Part shown: piece after piece, positions 6,301 to 12,028 of the stretch
Layout: every line of letters begins with the position of its first letter
Position numbering within the stretch: position 1 is the first letter of the stretch
NCBI GenBank assembly: GCA_030693565.1
Contig: JAUYAJ010000587.1
Coordinates: 1 to 12,028, forward strand
Origin: Rubrivivax sp.
GTDB lineage: Bacteria; Pseudomonadota; Gammaproteobacteria; Burkholderiales; Burkholderiaceae_C
Length of the DNA stretch: 12,028 bases
Direction: 5' to 3'
Position numbers and translations under genes: made by a program
Notes under the pieces: model-generated
What the model saw: the letters and a program-made list of their open reading frames with translations, nothing else
The model's database searches: none
Told to the model about the DNA's origin: nothing

Positions 6301-6794
6301 TCGGTCACCTGGTCGGCCTGCTGCGCGGTGGCCCGCATGGCCGTGCGGATGCTGCCCTGCGAGGTGGCGACCTGGTCGCTCGACAAGCCCAGCCGCGTCA
6401 GGCCGGCCCTGGCATTGTCCAGGGCGCCGGTCTGCGCCTGGAGCTCGACCTTGGCGTCCCGCACCGCGTCCTTGAGCTTCTCCATCTGCCCGGCTTGCGC
6501 TCGGGTGGGCTGCTCGACGCTGCGCAGCTCGCGCCCCAGTTTCTGCGCCGCGTCTTGCGCCTGGTCGAGCGCGCCGCGGGCCTCTTCGGTCTTGCCCTTC
6601 AGGTCGACGAAGCTCTTGATGGCCGCCTGCTGCTGGCCCAGTTCGCGCAGCCGGGCCGCCAGTTCCTGCGCGCGCTGCGCGGCAACGGGGTCGATGGCAT
6701 CGTCGATCTTCGCCAGCTCAGCCACCAGCCGCTGAACATCTTCAGCGCCAGTGGCGCGCGCTTCAATGTCGTATCGAATCTTCGGCTCAGCCAT
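3345..6794 (-). CDS. Phage tail tape measure protein, 1149 aa
   Basis: In siphophage and myophage tails this protein fills the tube during assembly, and its length sets the tail length. I choose the ATG at 6794 (MAEPKIRYDIEARATGAEDV), which has AAGGA 8 nt upstream; the extension above it is noise. Residues about 20-150 are coiled coil rich in Gln, Glu and Ala. Residues about 210-380 match the tape-measure N-terminal domain: GIGGGVFGSLV, AYTNLAARVKLVTGEG, FDVATRTNTAVEETGTLFVR, INQAVQISGGS, LQSGVLRGEEFNSVMEQSPR and LAEGLGVTTGELRKMAQQG. An Ala/Asn/Thr-rich hydrophobic stretch (about 440-520) and a long helical region follow. A Gly/Pro-rich linker (about 1010-1050) precedes a small C-terminal domain (IQITVGGKNFGVIAPDRNTA). 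The frame is intact. The family assignment is secure. Confidence 0.92.
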   Translation of the reverse strand: MAEPKIRYDIEARATGAEDVQRLVAELAKIDDAIDPVAAQRAQELAARLRELGQQQAAIKSFVDLKGKTEEARGALDQAQDAAQKLGRELRSVEQPTRAQAGQMEKLKDAVRDAKVELQAQTGALDNARAGLTRLGLSSDQVATSQGSIRTAMRATAQQADQVTERYQRTAAVSVASSATQVRAQDEVKGALEGLGDQFRKLQSLAAFGIGGGVFGSLVRDVSQTAEAYTNLAARVKLVTGEGAAFDEAFQGVFDVATRTNTAVEETGTLFVRLAEAGKQIGVSQRDALALTESINQAVQISGGSADSAKAAITQLIQGLQSGVLRGEEFNSVMEQSPRLATALAEGLGVTTGELRKMAQQGQLTSETVIGALQGQSAAVAREFEKLPPTVGKSLQNLSTEWTRYVGEVDKANGISQAAATAILALARNLDTVGGLLLDVGQGAAALAAINLAKHFLGMAQSAAAAAAAKTAETAATVANTAAQAANTGAVGANTVAKALNAAATRDAALAQNTATASAGVATGKFAALFKTLKTFSAVGILANAKDIGTAIGEGIASLRGYGDALDETALKARADADASRANTAAKAELAQQLLKAEQATLGLTDASKKLVADFQEVTKKGESVDAAIDKLSKSLQLGNLRGIADAGAALAALGKQGELSAEQVQRAWQQALSGRDLGAFEVQARAAFDNSAQGAERLAAALKGAVAEALRRTGLDVAELGSGISTAAVSALNDFDLLARNVKQLGKEGLDTGRALSVSLNKALEAAATERAVGEVIRRWEELGHSGVVTGERLSEGLEKARRKLDDLKTGINSVDEAMRLFGLKSKAELDRTADNFRQAWEQIRSDATLTLEQKQQAFKRYADAAIAANGGVVSALVKAQAETVKLKVETDDTGKAVVRTYAESEQAAERLTARFKQAGDETRRVGKAAEETSVSFALLTVEATKAGDAMVQAANLGGKAWAAAAAKRNAAVKSELTWEGRKADGSLDPNYVGSSGGSTYTPPPDTSGDWVWQATSSRPGGEWVRTAAATQRLAAEGSARTRQIADAYQQAGIPVPKGGVSTYATQLPDAVRAILAAQGYTTPTGPTGAPGRALTAPAPQAAPAPVAGYSIQITVGGKNFGVIAPDRNTAEGLIRELEEAFRAAGGG

Positions 6795-6978
6795 GCTGAA
6801 GTCCTTGCGTTGGTTGGGAACCCATCGGCGTGCTGCAGCTGTGTGCCCACGCCTCACACGCAGCGCGCCGGCCGGCTTTGGCAAGCCTGGCCAAGCTGCT
6901 CACCGCCGGCGCCCGGGTGACGGTGCGCGCCATGCCGCGGCCTCGATACCGGGCACGCCGAGGCCTGGCGAGCACCAT
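6787..6978 (-). CDS. Possible small Arg-rich protein, 63 aa
   Basis: The ATG at 6978 lies 1 nt after the stop of the coiled-coil gene (TGAcATG). The frame fills the otherwise empty 185 bp before the tape measure gene and ends 8 nt inside it, overlapping its start. This compact fit favours a real gene. The product is very basic at its N-terminus (MVLARPRRARYRGRGMARTV), with a helical middle (SSLARLAKAGRRAACEAWA). An internal Met at residue 16 could be the true start. Tail assembly chaperones often precede the tape measure gene, but they are usually longer and acidic, and no slippery frameshift site is evident. High GC content makes chance open frames common, so confidence is limited. Confidence 0.4.
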   Translation of the reverse strand: MVLARPRRARYRGRGMARTVTRAPAVSSLARLAKAGRRAACEAWAHSCSTPMGSQPTQGLQHG

Positions 6979-6979
6979 G

Positions 6980-7987
6980 TCAGGCCACGGCCTTCGCTGC
7001 CACCTCAGCCGCAGCGTCAGCGCTCGGGTGCGCGGCTGAAAGCGTGGCCGGATCGACCTCGAATTGCGACATGTCGACCTCGCCGAATTGGCCAGATAGC
7101 CGCACGATGACGCTCTCGGGCAGCTTCGGACTGAAGCCGTCGATCCACCCCTTGGCGCAAGGCACGCGGTCGGGGTCAGCCACGGTCAGCCTGGGCAGCG
7201 TCCACCACTGCGGTAACCGAACCTGGAGCCCGGCCGCCTCCTTGGCGTGCAAGACCTGCGCACAAGCCACCGCGTATTGCGCGGCGGCTTCATCAGCGGC
7301 CAGCAGCGCAGCGTCGAGATCACACCTGCGCAGCCGCTGGCGGACCTCAGCCACCGCCACTTCGGCCTCTTCCGTGGCCTGCCTGGCCTCTCGGACCTGG
7401 GTCACCAGGACGGCGGCGCGCAGCGCTTCGGGCGTCCTGCCTGCAGCACCCGCGTCCTGGGCCTGCCGGCTGGCCTCCACCAGGCGCCGGGCGGCATCGA
7501 TTGCCGCGGCGTCATCGCCGCCGGCTTCCGCTCGCTCGAGCTCGCCCTGCGTGGCGGTCAGGCGGGCATGTGCACTGCTGAGCGCCTCAGCGGCCGCCTG
7601 CTGAGCCCCCTTCACCACGGGGTCAGCGCGTTGCTGCCGCTGCTGCAGCACGCCCTGGCGGTGCACCACCATGGCTTGGGCGGCCTGCAATTCGGCCTTG
7701 AGCGCCGACTGTGCCTCCTTGTTCGCTGCGACGGCGTCGCGGCGGATCTGCACGCAGCGCGCGATCTCGGCCTTCACTTCGACGCGATCGGCAGCTCGGC
7801 CCAGTTCGGCGAGCTGCCGCCTGATGAGCCTGTGACGGGGGCTGTTGCCGGCGGAAGTCGCCTGCATTGCCAACAGCCGGCCCTGCAGCGCGCCGGCACC
7901 GCTGCCGGTCTCGATCTGCTCGGCGCAGCGTTCGGCATAGCTGCCCGGCACGCTCGGTGCCTGCGAGAAAATCCTCGGAAATTTCAT
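6980..7987 (-). CDS. Coiled-coil phage protein, 335 aa
   Basis: The ATG at 7987 (MKFPRIFSQAPSVPGSYAER) has GGAG 8 nt upstream; I rejected 17 extra upstream codons. Residues about 55-255 are an almost continuous coiled coil rich in Ala, Gln, Glu and Arg (for example ELQAAQAMVVHRQGVLQQRQ and RQATEEAEVAVAEVRQRLRR), broken near 178-186 (AGAAGRTPE). A small C-terminal domain (about 258-315) carries QWWTLPRLTVADPDRVPCAK and then VIVRLSGQFGEVDMSQFEVD. The last 20 residues are Ala-rich. It lies between the protease and the tape measure gene, so a virion, scaffolding or assembly role is likely. It resembles neither a major capsid protein nor a portal. A scaffold-like function is one option for a coiled coil next to a prohead-type protease. 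No family is recognised. Confidence 0.75.
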   Translation of the reverse strand: MKFPRIFSQAPSVPGSYAERCAEQIETGSGAGALQGRLLAMQATSAGNSPRHRLIRRQLAELGRAADRVEVKAEIARCVQIRRDAVAANKEAQSALKAELQAAQAMVVHRQGVLQQRQQRADPVVKGAQQAAAEALSSAHARLTATQGELERAEAGGDDAAAIDAARRLVEASRQAQDAGAAGRTPEALRAAVLVTQVREARQATEEAEVAVAEVRQRLRRCDLDAALLAADEAAAQYAVACAQVLHAKEAAGLQVRLPQWWTLPRLTVADPDRVPCAKGWIDGFSPKLPESVIVRLSGQFGEVDMSQFEVDPATLSAAHPSADAAAEVAAKAVA

Positions 7988-8020
7988 GGGTTGCTCCAGC
8001 AAAAGTGAAGGTGATGGCGC

Positions 8021-8040
8021 GCGCGCACCGGCGCGCACCG
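8021..8040. repeat. 10-bp perfect tandem duplication
   Basis: The unit gcgcgcaccg is repeated twice without a gap in the 67-bp space between the protease stop and the coiled-coil gene. It is probably a slippage product; no function is evident. Confidence 0.7.
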
Positions 8041-8054
8041 GGGCTGGCCTGGCA

Positions 8055-9099
8055 TCAGCAGTGAGTGACGCCGAGCCTCTTGAACGCTTCGGCTATGCCG
8101 ATGCGTTCGCGTGCGGCAAGGTGCCGCGCTTGGGTGGCCAGATCGGCGCGGTCTTGCGCAGTCAACACAGCGGCTGCAGGCACTGGCGCCGTCTGTGGGA
8201 TGGCGGCCAGTGAATCGATGGCTTCGATGCCCAGCACCTTGCAGGCTTCAACGAAACCGATTCCCTTGCTCGCTGCCAGTTCGCGGGCGGCATCGGCCTG
8301 GCCCCGACGCGTGCGCCGCCACGGGTCACCAGGCGCGGCCGCAGCAGGGGCGGCACCTGCCACCCGCAGTGCGGGCGACGGCGTCACGACGCGCGGGCGC
8401 TTGCGATACGGTTCTGGGTCTTTGGCGAGCCGGTCGACCATTTCCTCGACCGTGGCGATGCCGTCCGACAACCCCGCCTTGATTGCCTGCTGGCCGATGA
8501 ACACTCTGCCGTCGGCCATGTACTCCAGCGCATGGGCGCCAGTGACCCCGCGGTGCTCTGCCACCGCGTCGACCAGCAGCGTGTACAGGTAGTCGAGCTG
8601 CGCCCCTTGGTGCGCCAGCACTTCCGCGCTGGGTGGCTGCCCGTTCACCGACAAACGCTTGTACTTGCCGCGCACCAGCTCCAGGCTGTTGGGCGGCGCG
8701 GCGTCCCAGCTCAGCCGCTGCACGACGCCGATGGAGCCGAGCATGTCGGTCTCGCCGTCGATGTACACGGCATTGGCCGCGCTGCCCAGCCAGTACATGG
8801 CGCTGGCCATCTTGCCCTCGCTCACGCTCACCGTGGGCTTCTTGGCGGCCAGGCGGCGCATGGCCTTTACAGCCGCGGGGACTCCGAGCACGCTGCCGCC
8901 GGGCGAGTCTGCGGCGAAGACCACCGACCGGACCCGCGTGTCGGCCGCCAGCGCGTCGATCTGCCGGGTCAGCATCTGGGTGCTGATGCCCCCGCTGATC
9001 TGGAACATGAGGTTTGCCTTCGGCGCCATGACGCCTTCGGCGGCGAGCACCGCCACACCGCCGGCGCGGATCTCGTAGCTCGGCTGTTCGTTCGCCAGC
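8055..9099 (-). pseudogene. S49 (SppA-type) phage protease, 5' end displaced by IS21 insertion
   Basis: About 348 codons remain, from the IS junction to the stop at 8055. Such proteases process phage proheads and often carry an assembly-scaffold C-terminus. Visible landmarks are the start of the core (YEIRAGGVAVLAAEGVMA), an oxyanion-type segment (VVFAADSPGGSV), the catalytic Ser motif MASAMYW (Ser codon 8804-8802), MLGSIGVV, and GKYKRLSVNG holding the probable catalytic Lys (codon 8660-8658). So the catalytic domain is complete and only the N-terminal leader region is missing. A Pro/Ala linker separates it from two copies of a helical motif (LAASKGIGFVEACKVLG and LAARERIGIAEAFKRLG). The natural start must lie beyond 12028. 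The frame is continuous with the IS end, so a hybrid product is possible. The family call is firm; loss of function is inferred. Confidence 0.85.
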
Positions 9100-9144
9100 T
9101 GCGTATTTCGGCGAACGTGACCGGTGATTTCGGGAACGTGACCG
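9100..9144. repeat. IS21 left end: terminal repeat with two phased transposase sites
   Basis: The tip TGCGTATTTCGG (9100-9111) is followed by CGTGACCG at 9116-9123 and again at 9137-9144, exactly 21 bp apart. They are inverted relative to the right end and are probably the IstA binding sites. Confidence 0.8.
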
Positions 9145-9453
9145 ATCTGAGGCTCGGTGCTGGGTTGCGCGGTTGAGATTGTAGGAATGAGTGTGGGCGG
9201 GCTGGTTGGCGGCCTCCTTGGCGGACGTTGTCGGGCCGGCGATGCCTGTGCGGCGTGCGGGGTATTGCTTGCGCTTCTCCTTCTCCCGTGGTGGGGCCCT
9301 GTGGAGCTTGTGGGTAGCCGACGGCCTGTGGTTGGGCGCGTGGGCAACCCGCAGGGTTGTCCATCCGGCCATCCACAGGTGAACGCCCTTGGGCGTTCAG
9401 TCGGGGAGCCCGCGCCAGCGGGCCTGTCCACAAATCCACAGGGCTGGCGTTGC
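9145..9453. other. Noncoding 3' region of the IS with hairpins
   Basis: About 310 bp between the istB stop and the left-end repeats, with no gene of its own. It holds three short inverted repeats: CAACCC-gca-GGGTTG (9345-9359), GAACGCCC-tt-GGGCGTTC (9381-9398) and GCCCGC-gcca-GCGGGC (9408-9423). It also has several ATCCACAGG-like words (9371-9379 and 9434-9442) and TGTCCACA. None of the hairpins is followed by a T-run. They may attenuate transcription leaving the element. One reading frame is open through the whole region into the protease. Confidence 0.5.
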
Positions 9454-10236
9454 TCAGTGCCCTGCGTCGGTGGTGTCGCTGCCGCCGATGGTGCCAGTGG
9501 CTGCACCGGGCCGTTGCGGCCGCAGGGACTTGCCCTTCAGGGCCAGGCGGTGGCTGCGCGAGAGCAGCCGGTCGAGGATCGCGTCGGCGATGCTCGCGTC
9601 ACCGATCCAGGCATGCCAGTGCTCCACCGGCAACTGGCTGGCGATGATGGTGGCGCGCGTGCCCGCGCGGTCGTCGATCACCTCCATCAGATCGGCCCGC
9701 GTGGGCCCGTCCATGGCCGCCAGCGCCCAGTCGTCCAGCAGCAGCACGTCGGTGCGCGCCACGGCTGCCAGCCAGCGCGTGAAGCCACCGTTGCCGTGCA
9801 GGATGCGCAGTTCCTCGGCCAGGCGTGGCACGCGCAGGTACAGCGCCGATTGCCCGCGTCTGCAGGCGTATTGCGCCAGGGCGCAAGCCAGCCACGACTT
9901 GCCCGAACCGGTGGGCCCGGTGACGAGGATTGCCGTGCCGTCCTCGACCCAGCGCGACAGCGCCAGGCTCATCAACGCTGGCCGCTCGAAGCCGCGCCCG
10001 GCGCGGCCGTCGACGTCCTCGATGCAGGCCTGCGGGTACTTCAGCCGCGCCCGCTTGAGCAGCGCCGCGTGGCGCTTGTCGGCACGCTGGTGCACCTCGC
10101 GGTCGACCATCAGCGCCAGACGTTCTTCGAAGCTCAAGGTCGTGCTGGCGGTGCTGGAGAGTTGTTCTTCGACGGCGGTGGCCATGCCCACGAGCTTGAG
10201 CTCACGCAGCTGGGCCAGGGTGTTGTTCATCATCAT
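9454..10236 (-). CDS. istB: IS21 transposition helper ATPase IstB, 260 aa
   Basis: An AAA+ ATPase that assembles on target DNA and activates the IstA transposase, giving target selection and strand transfer. Walker A is GPTGSGKS (residues about 107-114) and Walker B is VLLLDDW (about 164-170). The N-terminal helical domain (NNTLAQLRELKLVGMATA) and the IIASQLPVEHWHAWIGD segment followed by ILDRLLSRSHRLALKGKSLR are typical of the family. The length is usual. Three ATGs are in tandem (10236, 10233, 10230); the first has AAGGA 8 nt upstream. The gene starts 61 nt after the istA stop and is presumably co-transcribed with it. No damage is visible. Confidence 0.95.
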   Translation of the reverse strand: MMMNNTLAQLRELKLVGMATAVEEQLSSTASTTLSFEERLALMVDREVHQRADKRHAALLKRARLKYPQACIEDVDGRAGRGFERPALMSLALSRWVEDGTAILVTGPTGSGKSWLACALAQYACRRGQSALYLRVPRLAEELRILHGNGGFTRWLAAVARTDVLLLDDWALAAMDGPTRADLMEVIDDRAGTRATIIASQLPVEHWHAWIGDASIADAILDRLLSRSHRLALKGKSLRPQRPGAATGTIGGSDTTDAGH

Positions 10237-10297
10237 GTTCGGTTCCTTGAATTCGGTTGAATCGGTGGCGTTGGCGCTGCCTCTGCCACCCGTGGTG

Positions 10298-11824
10298 TCA
10301 GTGGTAGTTCGCAGCGCCGCGCACGTTGTCGTGCACAGGCGCCACCCACTCGGGCGCGGGCTCGCTGCGAGGGACAAGGTCGCGCCCGTTGGCCAGGATG
10401 TCGCGCACATGGCGGTAGTGCCCGGCGCGCAGCTCCAGCGCCAGCGTGCAGGCCGCCTCCAGGCGTGCCGGGCCGTATTGCTTGGCCTGGCTGAGCAGGC
10501 CCAGGCAACTGCGGTAGCCGTGCTCGGGATGGCGGAAGCGCTGCAGCAGCTGGGCCACGAACTGACCCGTGTTCGGGCCGATGCCACCGCCCCAGTGGAT
10601 CAGCCGATCGGGCGTCCACTGCTTGTGCGCGCGGTGGGCCGCGGGCATGTGCGCGTCCACCGTGGTGAAGCCCCCTCGCCGGCTGCTGCGGGCGTGGCAG
10701 GCCACGCGCTGGCCGCGGTGCAGAACCTCCACCAGCGCGTCGGTGACGCGCGCCTCCAGCTCCAACCCCACCAGCGCGTGCGGCACGCTGTAGCGGTGGT
10801 GCTCGACCTCGACGTGGTAGTCGATGTGGGCCTTGACCGTCTTGAAGGTGGCCCACTGCCAGGGCTGCGCCGGCAGCGGCGTCAAGGCCGGGCCGTCCAG
10901 CGTGGCGAAGAGGCTGGCGCGGCTGCCGTCGAGCTTCTGGAACGGCCGGTTGTTCAGCGACGCCAGCAGCGCCGAGATCGCCGCGTCGGCGGCGTGCACG
11001 TCGGCCAGCACCGCGTGCCGCAGCCGCGCCAGGATCCAGCGGGTGACCACCTGCACAGCGGACTCTGCGCTGGCCTTGTCCTTGGGCGAATAGGGGCGCG
11101 CAGGGAGGATCGAGACGGCGTAGTGGCGGGCGAAGTCGCGCACCGTCTCATTGAGCTTGGGCTCGTAGCGGCAGGCATCCGAGACCAGCGAGCGCGGGTT
11201 GTCGGGCACGATCAGCTGCGGCACGCCGCCGTAGAAGCTGAGCGCCCGCGCCATGGCGCCGAGCCACGAGCGCATGCTCTGGTCGGCGGTGGCGCAGGCG
11301 AAGGTGTAGCTCGACGCGCCCATCGCTGCGACGAAGACCTGGGCGCGCGAGCCGTCGGCCAGCGCCAGAGTCGAGCCGGCGTAGTCGATGAACAGCTTCT
11401 CGCCGGCGCGCCGGTGCTGGCGCATCGAGCGCTTCAAGGTCTTGGCGAAGGCCTTGTAGTGCTCGCAGAACTGGGTGTAGGCCCAGGTGCGCCGGCCCTC
11501 AAAGGCGGCGCGGTACTCCTGCCACAGCAGCATCAGCGTGAGGCCCTTGCGGCGCAGTTCGATGTGCACGCGGGCGAAGTCGGGCTCGACCACCTGGGTC
11601 TCGATGCTGCTGCGACCCAGCAGCCGGCGTTCGAGACCGATCTCGTCGAGTTCGGCCGCCGTGTCCCAGTCGAGACCGGCGGCGCCGGCCAGGCCGAGGT
11701 ACTTGGCCACGACGCCCTTGGAGATGCCGAGGCTGCGTGCGATGGCCTCGTGTGACAGCGCCGCGCTGTACTTGAGTCTGAGGATGTCCTTGATCATGCG
11801 TATGTCCATTCGTTGCTGCGGCAT
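10298..11824 (-). CDS. istA: IS21 transposase IstA, 508 aa
   Basis: A DDE-family transposase that cuts and joins the IS ends. The start is the ATG at 11824 (MPQQRMDIRMIKDILRLKY) with GGAG 5 nt upstream; the ATG at 11809 (MDIRMIKDI) is an alternative. A helix-turn-helix lies near residues 23-43 (LSHEAIARSLGISKGVVAKY). The rve-type catalytic core shows FIDYAG (Asp about 147), IVPDNPRSLV (Asp about 208) and YSPKDKASAESAV (Glu about 254), so the DDE triad is intact. The C-terminal part has HYRYSVPH-like residues (HHRYSVPHALVG), common in IstA, and a basic region. The length is normal. It should bind the 21-bp-phased sites at both ends. The transposase looks functional. Confidence 0.95.
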   Translation of the reverse strand: MPQQRMDIRMIKDILRLKYSAALSHEAIARSLGISKGVVAKYLGLAGAAGLDWDTAAELDEIGLERRLLGRSSIETQVVEPDFARVHIELRRKGLTLMLLWQEYRAAFEGRRTWAYTQFCEHYKAFAKTLKRSMRQHRRAGEKLFIDYAGSTLALADGSRAQVFVAAMGASSYTFACATADQSMRSWLGAMARALSFYGGVPQLIVPDNPRSLVSDACRYEPKLNETVRDFARHYAVSILPARPYSPKDKASAESAVQVVTRWILARLRHAVLADVHAADAAISALLASLNNRPFQKLDGSRASLFATLDGPALTPLPAQPWQWATFKTVKAHIDYHVEVEHHRYSVPHALVGLELEARVTDALVEVLHRGQRVACHARSSRRGGFTTVDAHMPAAHRAHKQWTPDRLIHWGGGIGPNTGQFVAQLLQRFRHPEHGYRSCLGLLSQAKQYGPARLEAACTLALELRAGHYRHVRDILANGRDLVPRSEPAPEWVAPVHDNVRGAANYH

Positions 11825-11940
11825 CCAAGCTCCGGCCAAAAGGCCGTGACGCTATGCCGCCGCGGTGGTTCATACGCAACACCAGCACCGGGCCCCTTGA
11901 CAGGCCGGCGACCGCCTTCAGGCGGGTACCAAACGTCCGC

Positions 11941-12028
11941 CGGTCACGTCACCGAAATGCTCGGTCACGCTCCCGAATTCGGCGGTCACGATGCCGAAAC
12001 GGTCGGTCACGCTCCTCCGAAATACGCA
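11941..12028. repeat. IS21 right end: terminal repeat with four phased transposase sites
   Basis: CGGTCACG occurs at 11941, 11962, 11983 and 12004, each exactly 21 bp from the next (two helical turns). Each is followed three to five bases later by CCGAA. The tip CCGAAATACGCA ends at 12028. The four sites contrast with two at the left end. They are probably IstA binding sites and may overlap the istA promoter region. Confidence 0.85.

Larger units (their letters stand above)
9100..12028 (-). mobile_element. IS21-family insertion sequence, about 2.93 kb, apparently complete
   Basis: The element contains istA and istB in the usual order and has matching ends. The left end reads TGCGTATTTCGG and the complement of the right end reads the same 12 bases; after a 1-nt length difference both continue into CGTGACCG. 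The tips are 5'-TG...CA-3', as in IS21. Sites CGGTCACG/CGTGACCG repeat every 21 bp inside each end. The left target flank is ...cgccagc (up to 9099). The right flank lies outside the window, because the element ends on its last base, so the target duplication cannot be checked. It is inserted in the protease gene in the same transcriptional direction. Confidence 0.9.

Noticed and set aside
3294..6920. Long plus-strand frames (3294-4628 and 5430-6920)
   Set aside because: They are antisense to the tape measure gene and have the biased composition of shadow frames, with no domain features.
6787..6978. Programmed frameshift pair of tail chaperones before the tape measure gene
   Set aside because: I see no slippery heptamer or second overlapping frame that would extend the 63-aa ORF.
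7988..8054. GC-rich gap between protease and coiled-coil gene as a terminator
   Set aside because: It contains a 10-bp tandem duplication but no stable stem followed by a T-run.
9298..9453. A replication origin inside the IS
   Set aside because: The DnaA-like words match only 7 of 9 bases, there is no AT-rich unwinding region, and no replication gene is adjacent.
9389..11755. 788-codon open frame on the plus strand opposite istA/istB
   Set aside because: It is exactly antisense to two intact, recognisable IS21 proteins and has low-complexity Arg/Ala/Gly/Val composition; long antisense frames are expected at this GC content.
11941..12028. Regularly spaced repeats resembling a small CRISPR array
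   Set aside because: The units are only 21 bp with an 8-bp core and mirror the left IS end; they are transposase sites in the terminal repeat.
1..12028. tRNA, rRNA or an integration site
   Set aside because: No cloverleaf-like or ribosomal sequence and no integrase gene was seen; attachment sites would lie outside the window.

Overview
The window is GC-rich DNA (about two thirds G+C by eye) with every convincing gene on the minus strand. Codon use, the IS21-type transposon and the leader style suggest a Burkholderiales or Pseudomonas-like proteobacterium; this is inference, as no host housekeeping gene is present. Read in the direction of transcription (high to low coordinates), it is part of an integrated phage- or satellite-like element with an insertion sequence in it.

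Region 1 (12028 to 9100): an apparently complete IS21-family element with istA, istB and matching ends (TGCG...CGCA) that carry a 21-bp-phased site array. Its right end coincides with the last base of the window. It lies inside an S49 (ClpP/SppA-fold) phage-type protease gene, whose catalytic and C-terminal part (9099 to 8055) remains. The reading frame stays open from inside the IS into the protease.

Region 2 (8055 to 3013): phage late-type genes. These are the protease remnant, a 335-aa coiled-coil protein, a possible 63-aa Arg-rich protein, a 1149-aa tail tape measure protein and a 99-aa unknown. No capsid, portal or other tail gene lies between protease and tape measure, which is unusual.

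Region 3 (3012 to 2609): a 404-bp gap without a convincing gene of its own. It has the anatomy of a phage P4 immunity leader: an extended -10 promoter, a first sense repeat, an intrinsic terminator, a hairpin plus antisense segment like P4 CI RNA, and a second sense repeat that reaches the Shine-Dalgarno of the first gene. The antisense segment matches the complement of the first repeat at 21 of its 22 bases.

Region 4 (2608 to 1): a tightly packed operon, mostly joined by ATGA or GTGA stop/start overlaps. It holds small unknown proteins (105, 111, 72, 117, 134 and 178 aa, plus a possible 18-codon ORF; the 134-aa one has four CxxC pairs) and ends in the start of a protein with a PriCT_2-like primase domain that runs off the window. 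CI-type leader, then small early genes, then primase is the logic of the P4 replication operon, so Region 4 is probably the replication/early module of a P4-like satellite or integrative element, switched by RNA-RNA termination. Most of the small genes have no function I can name.
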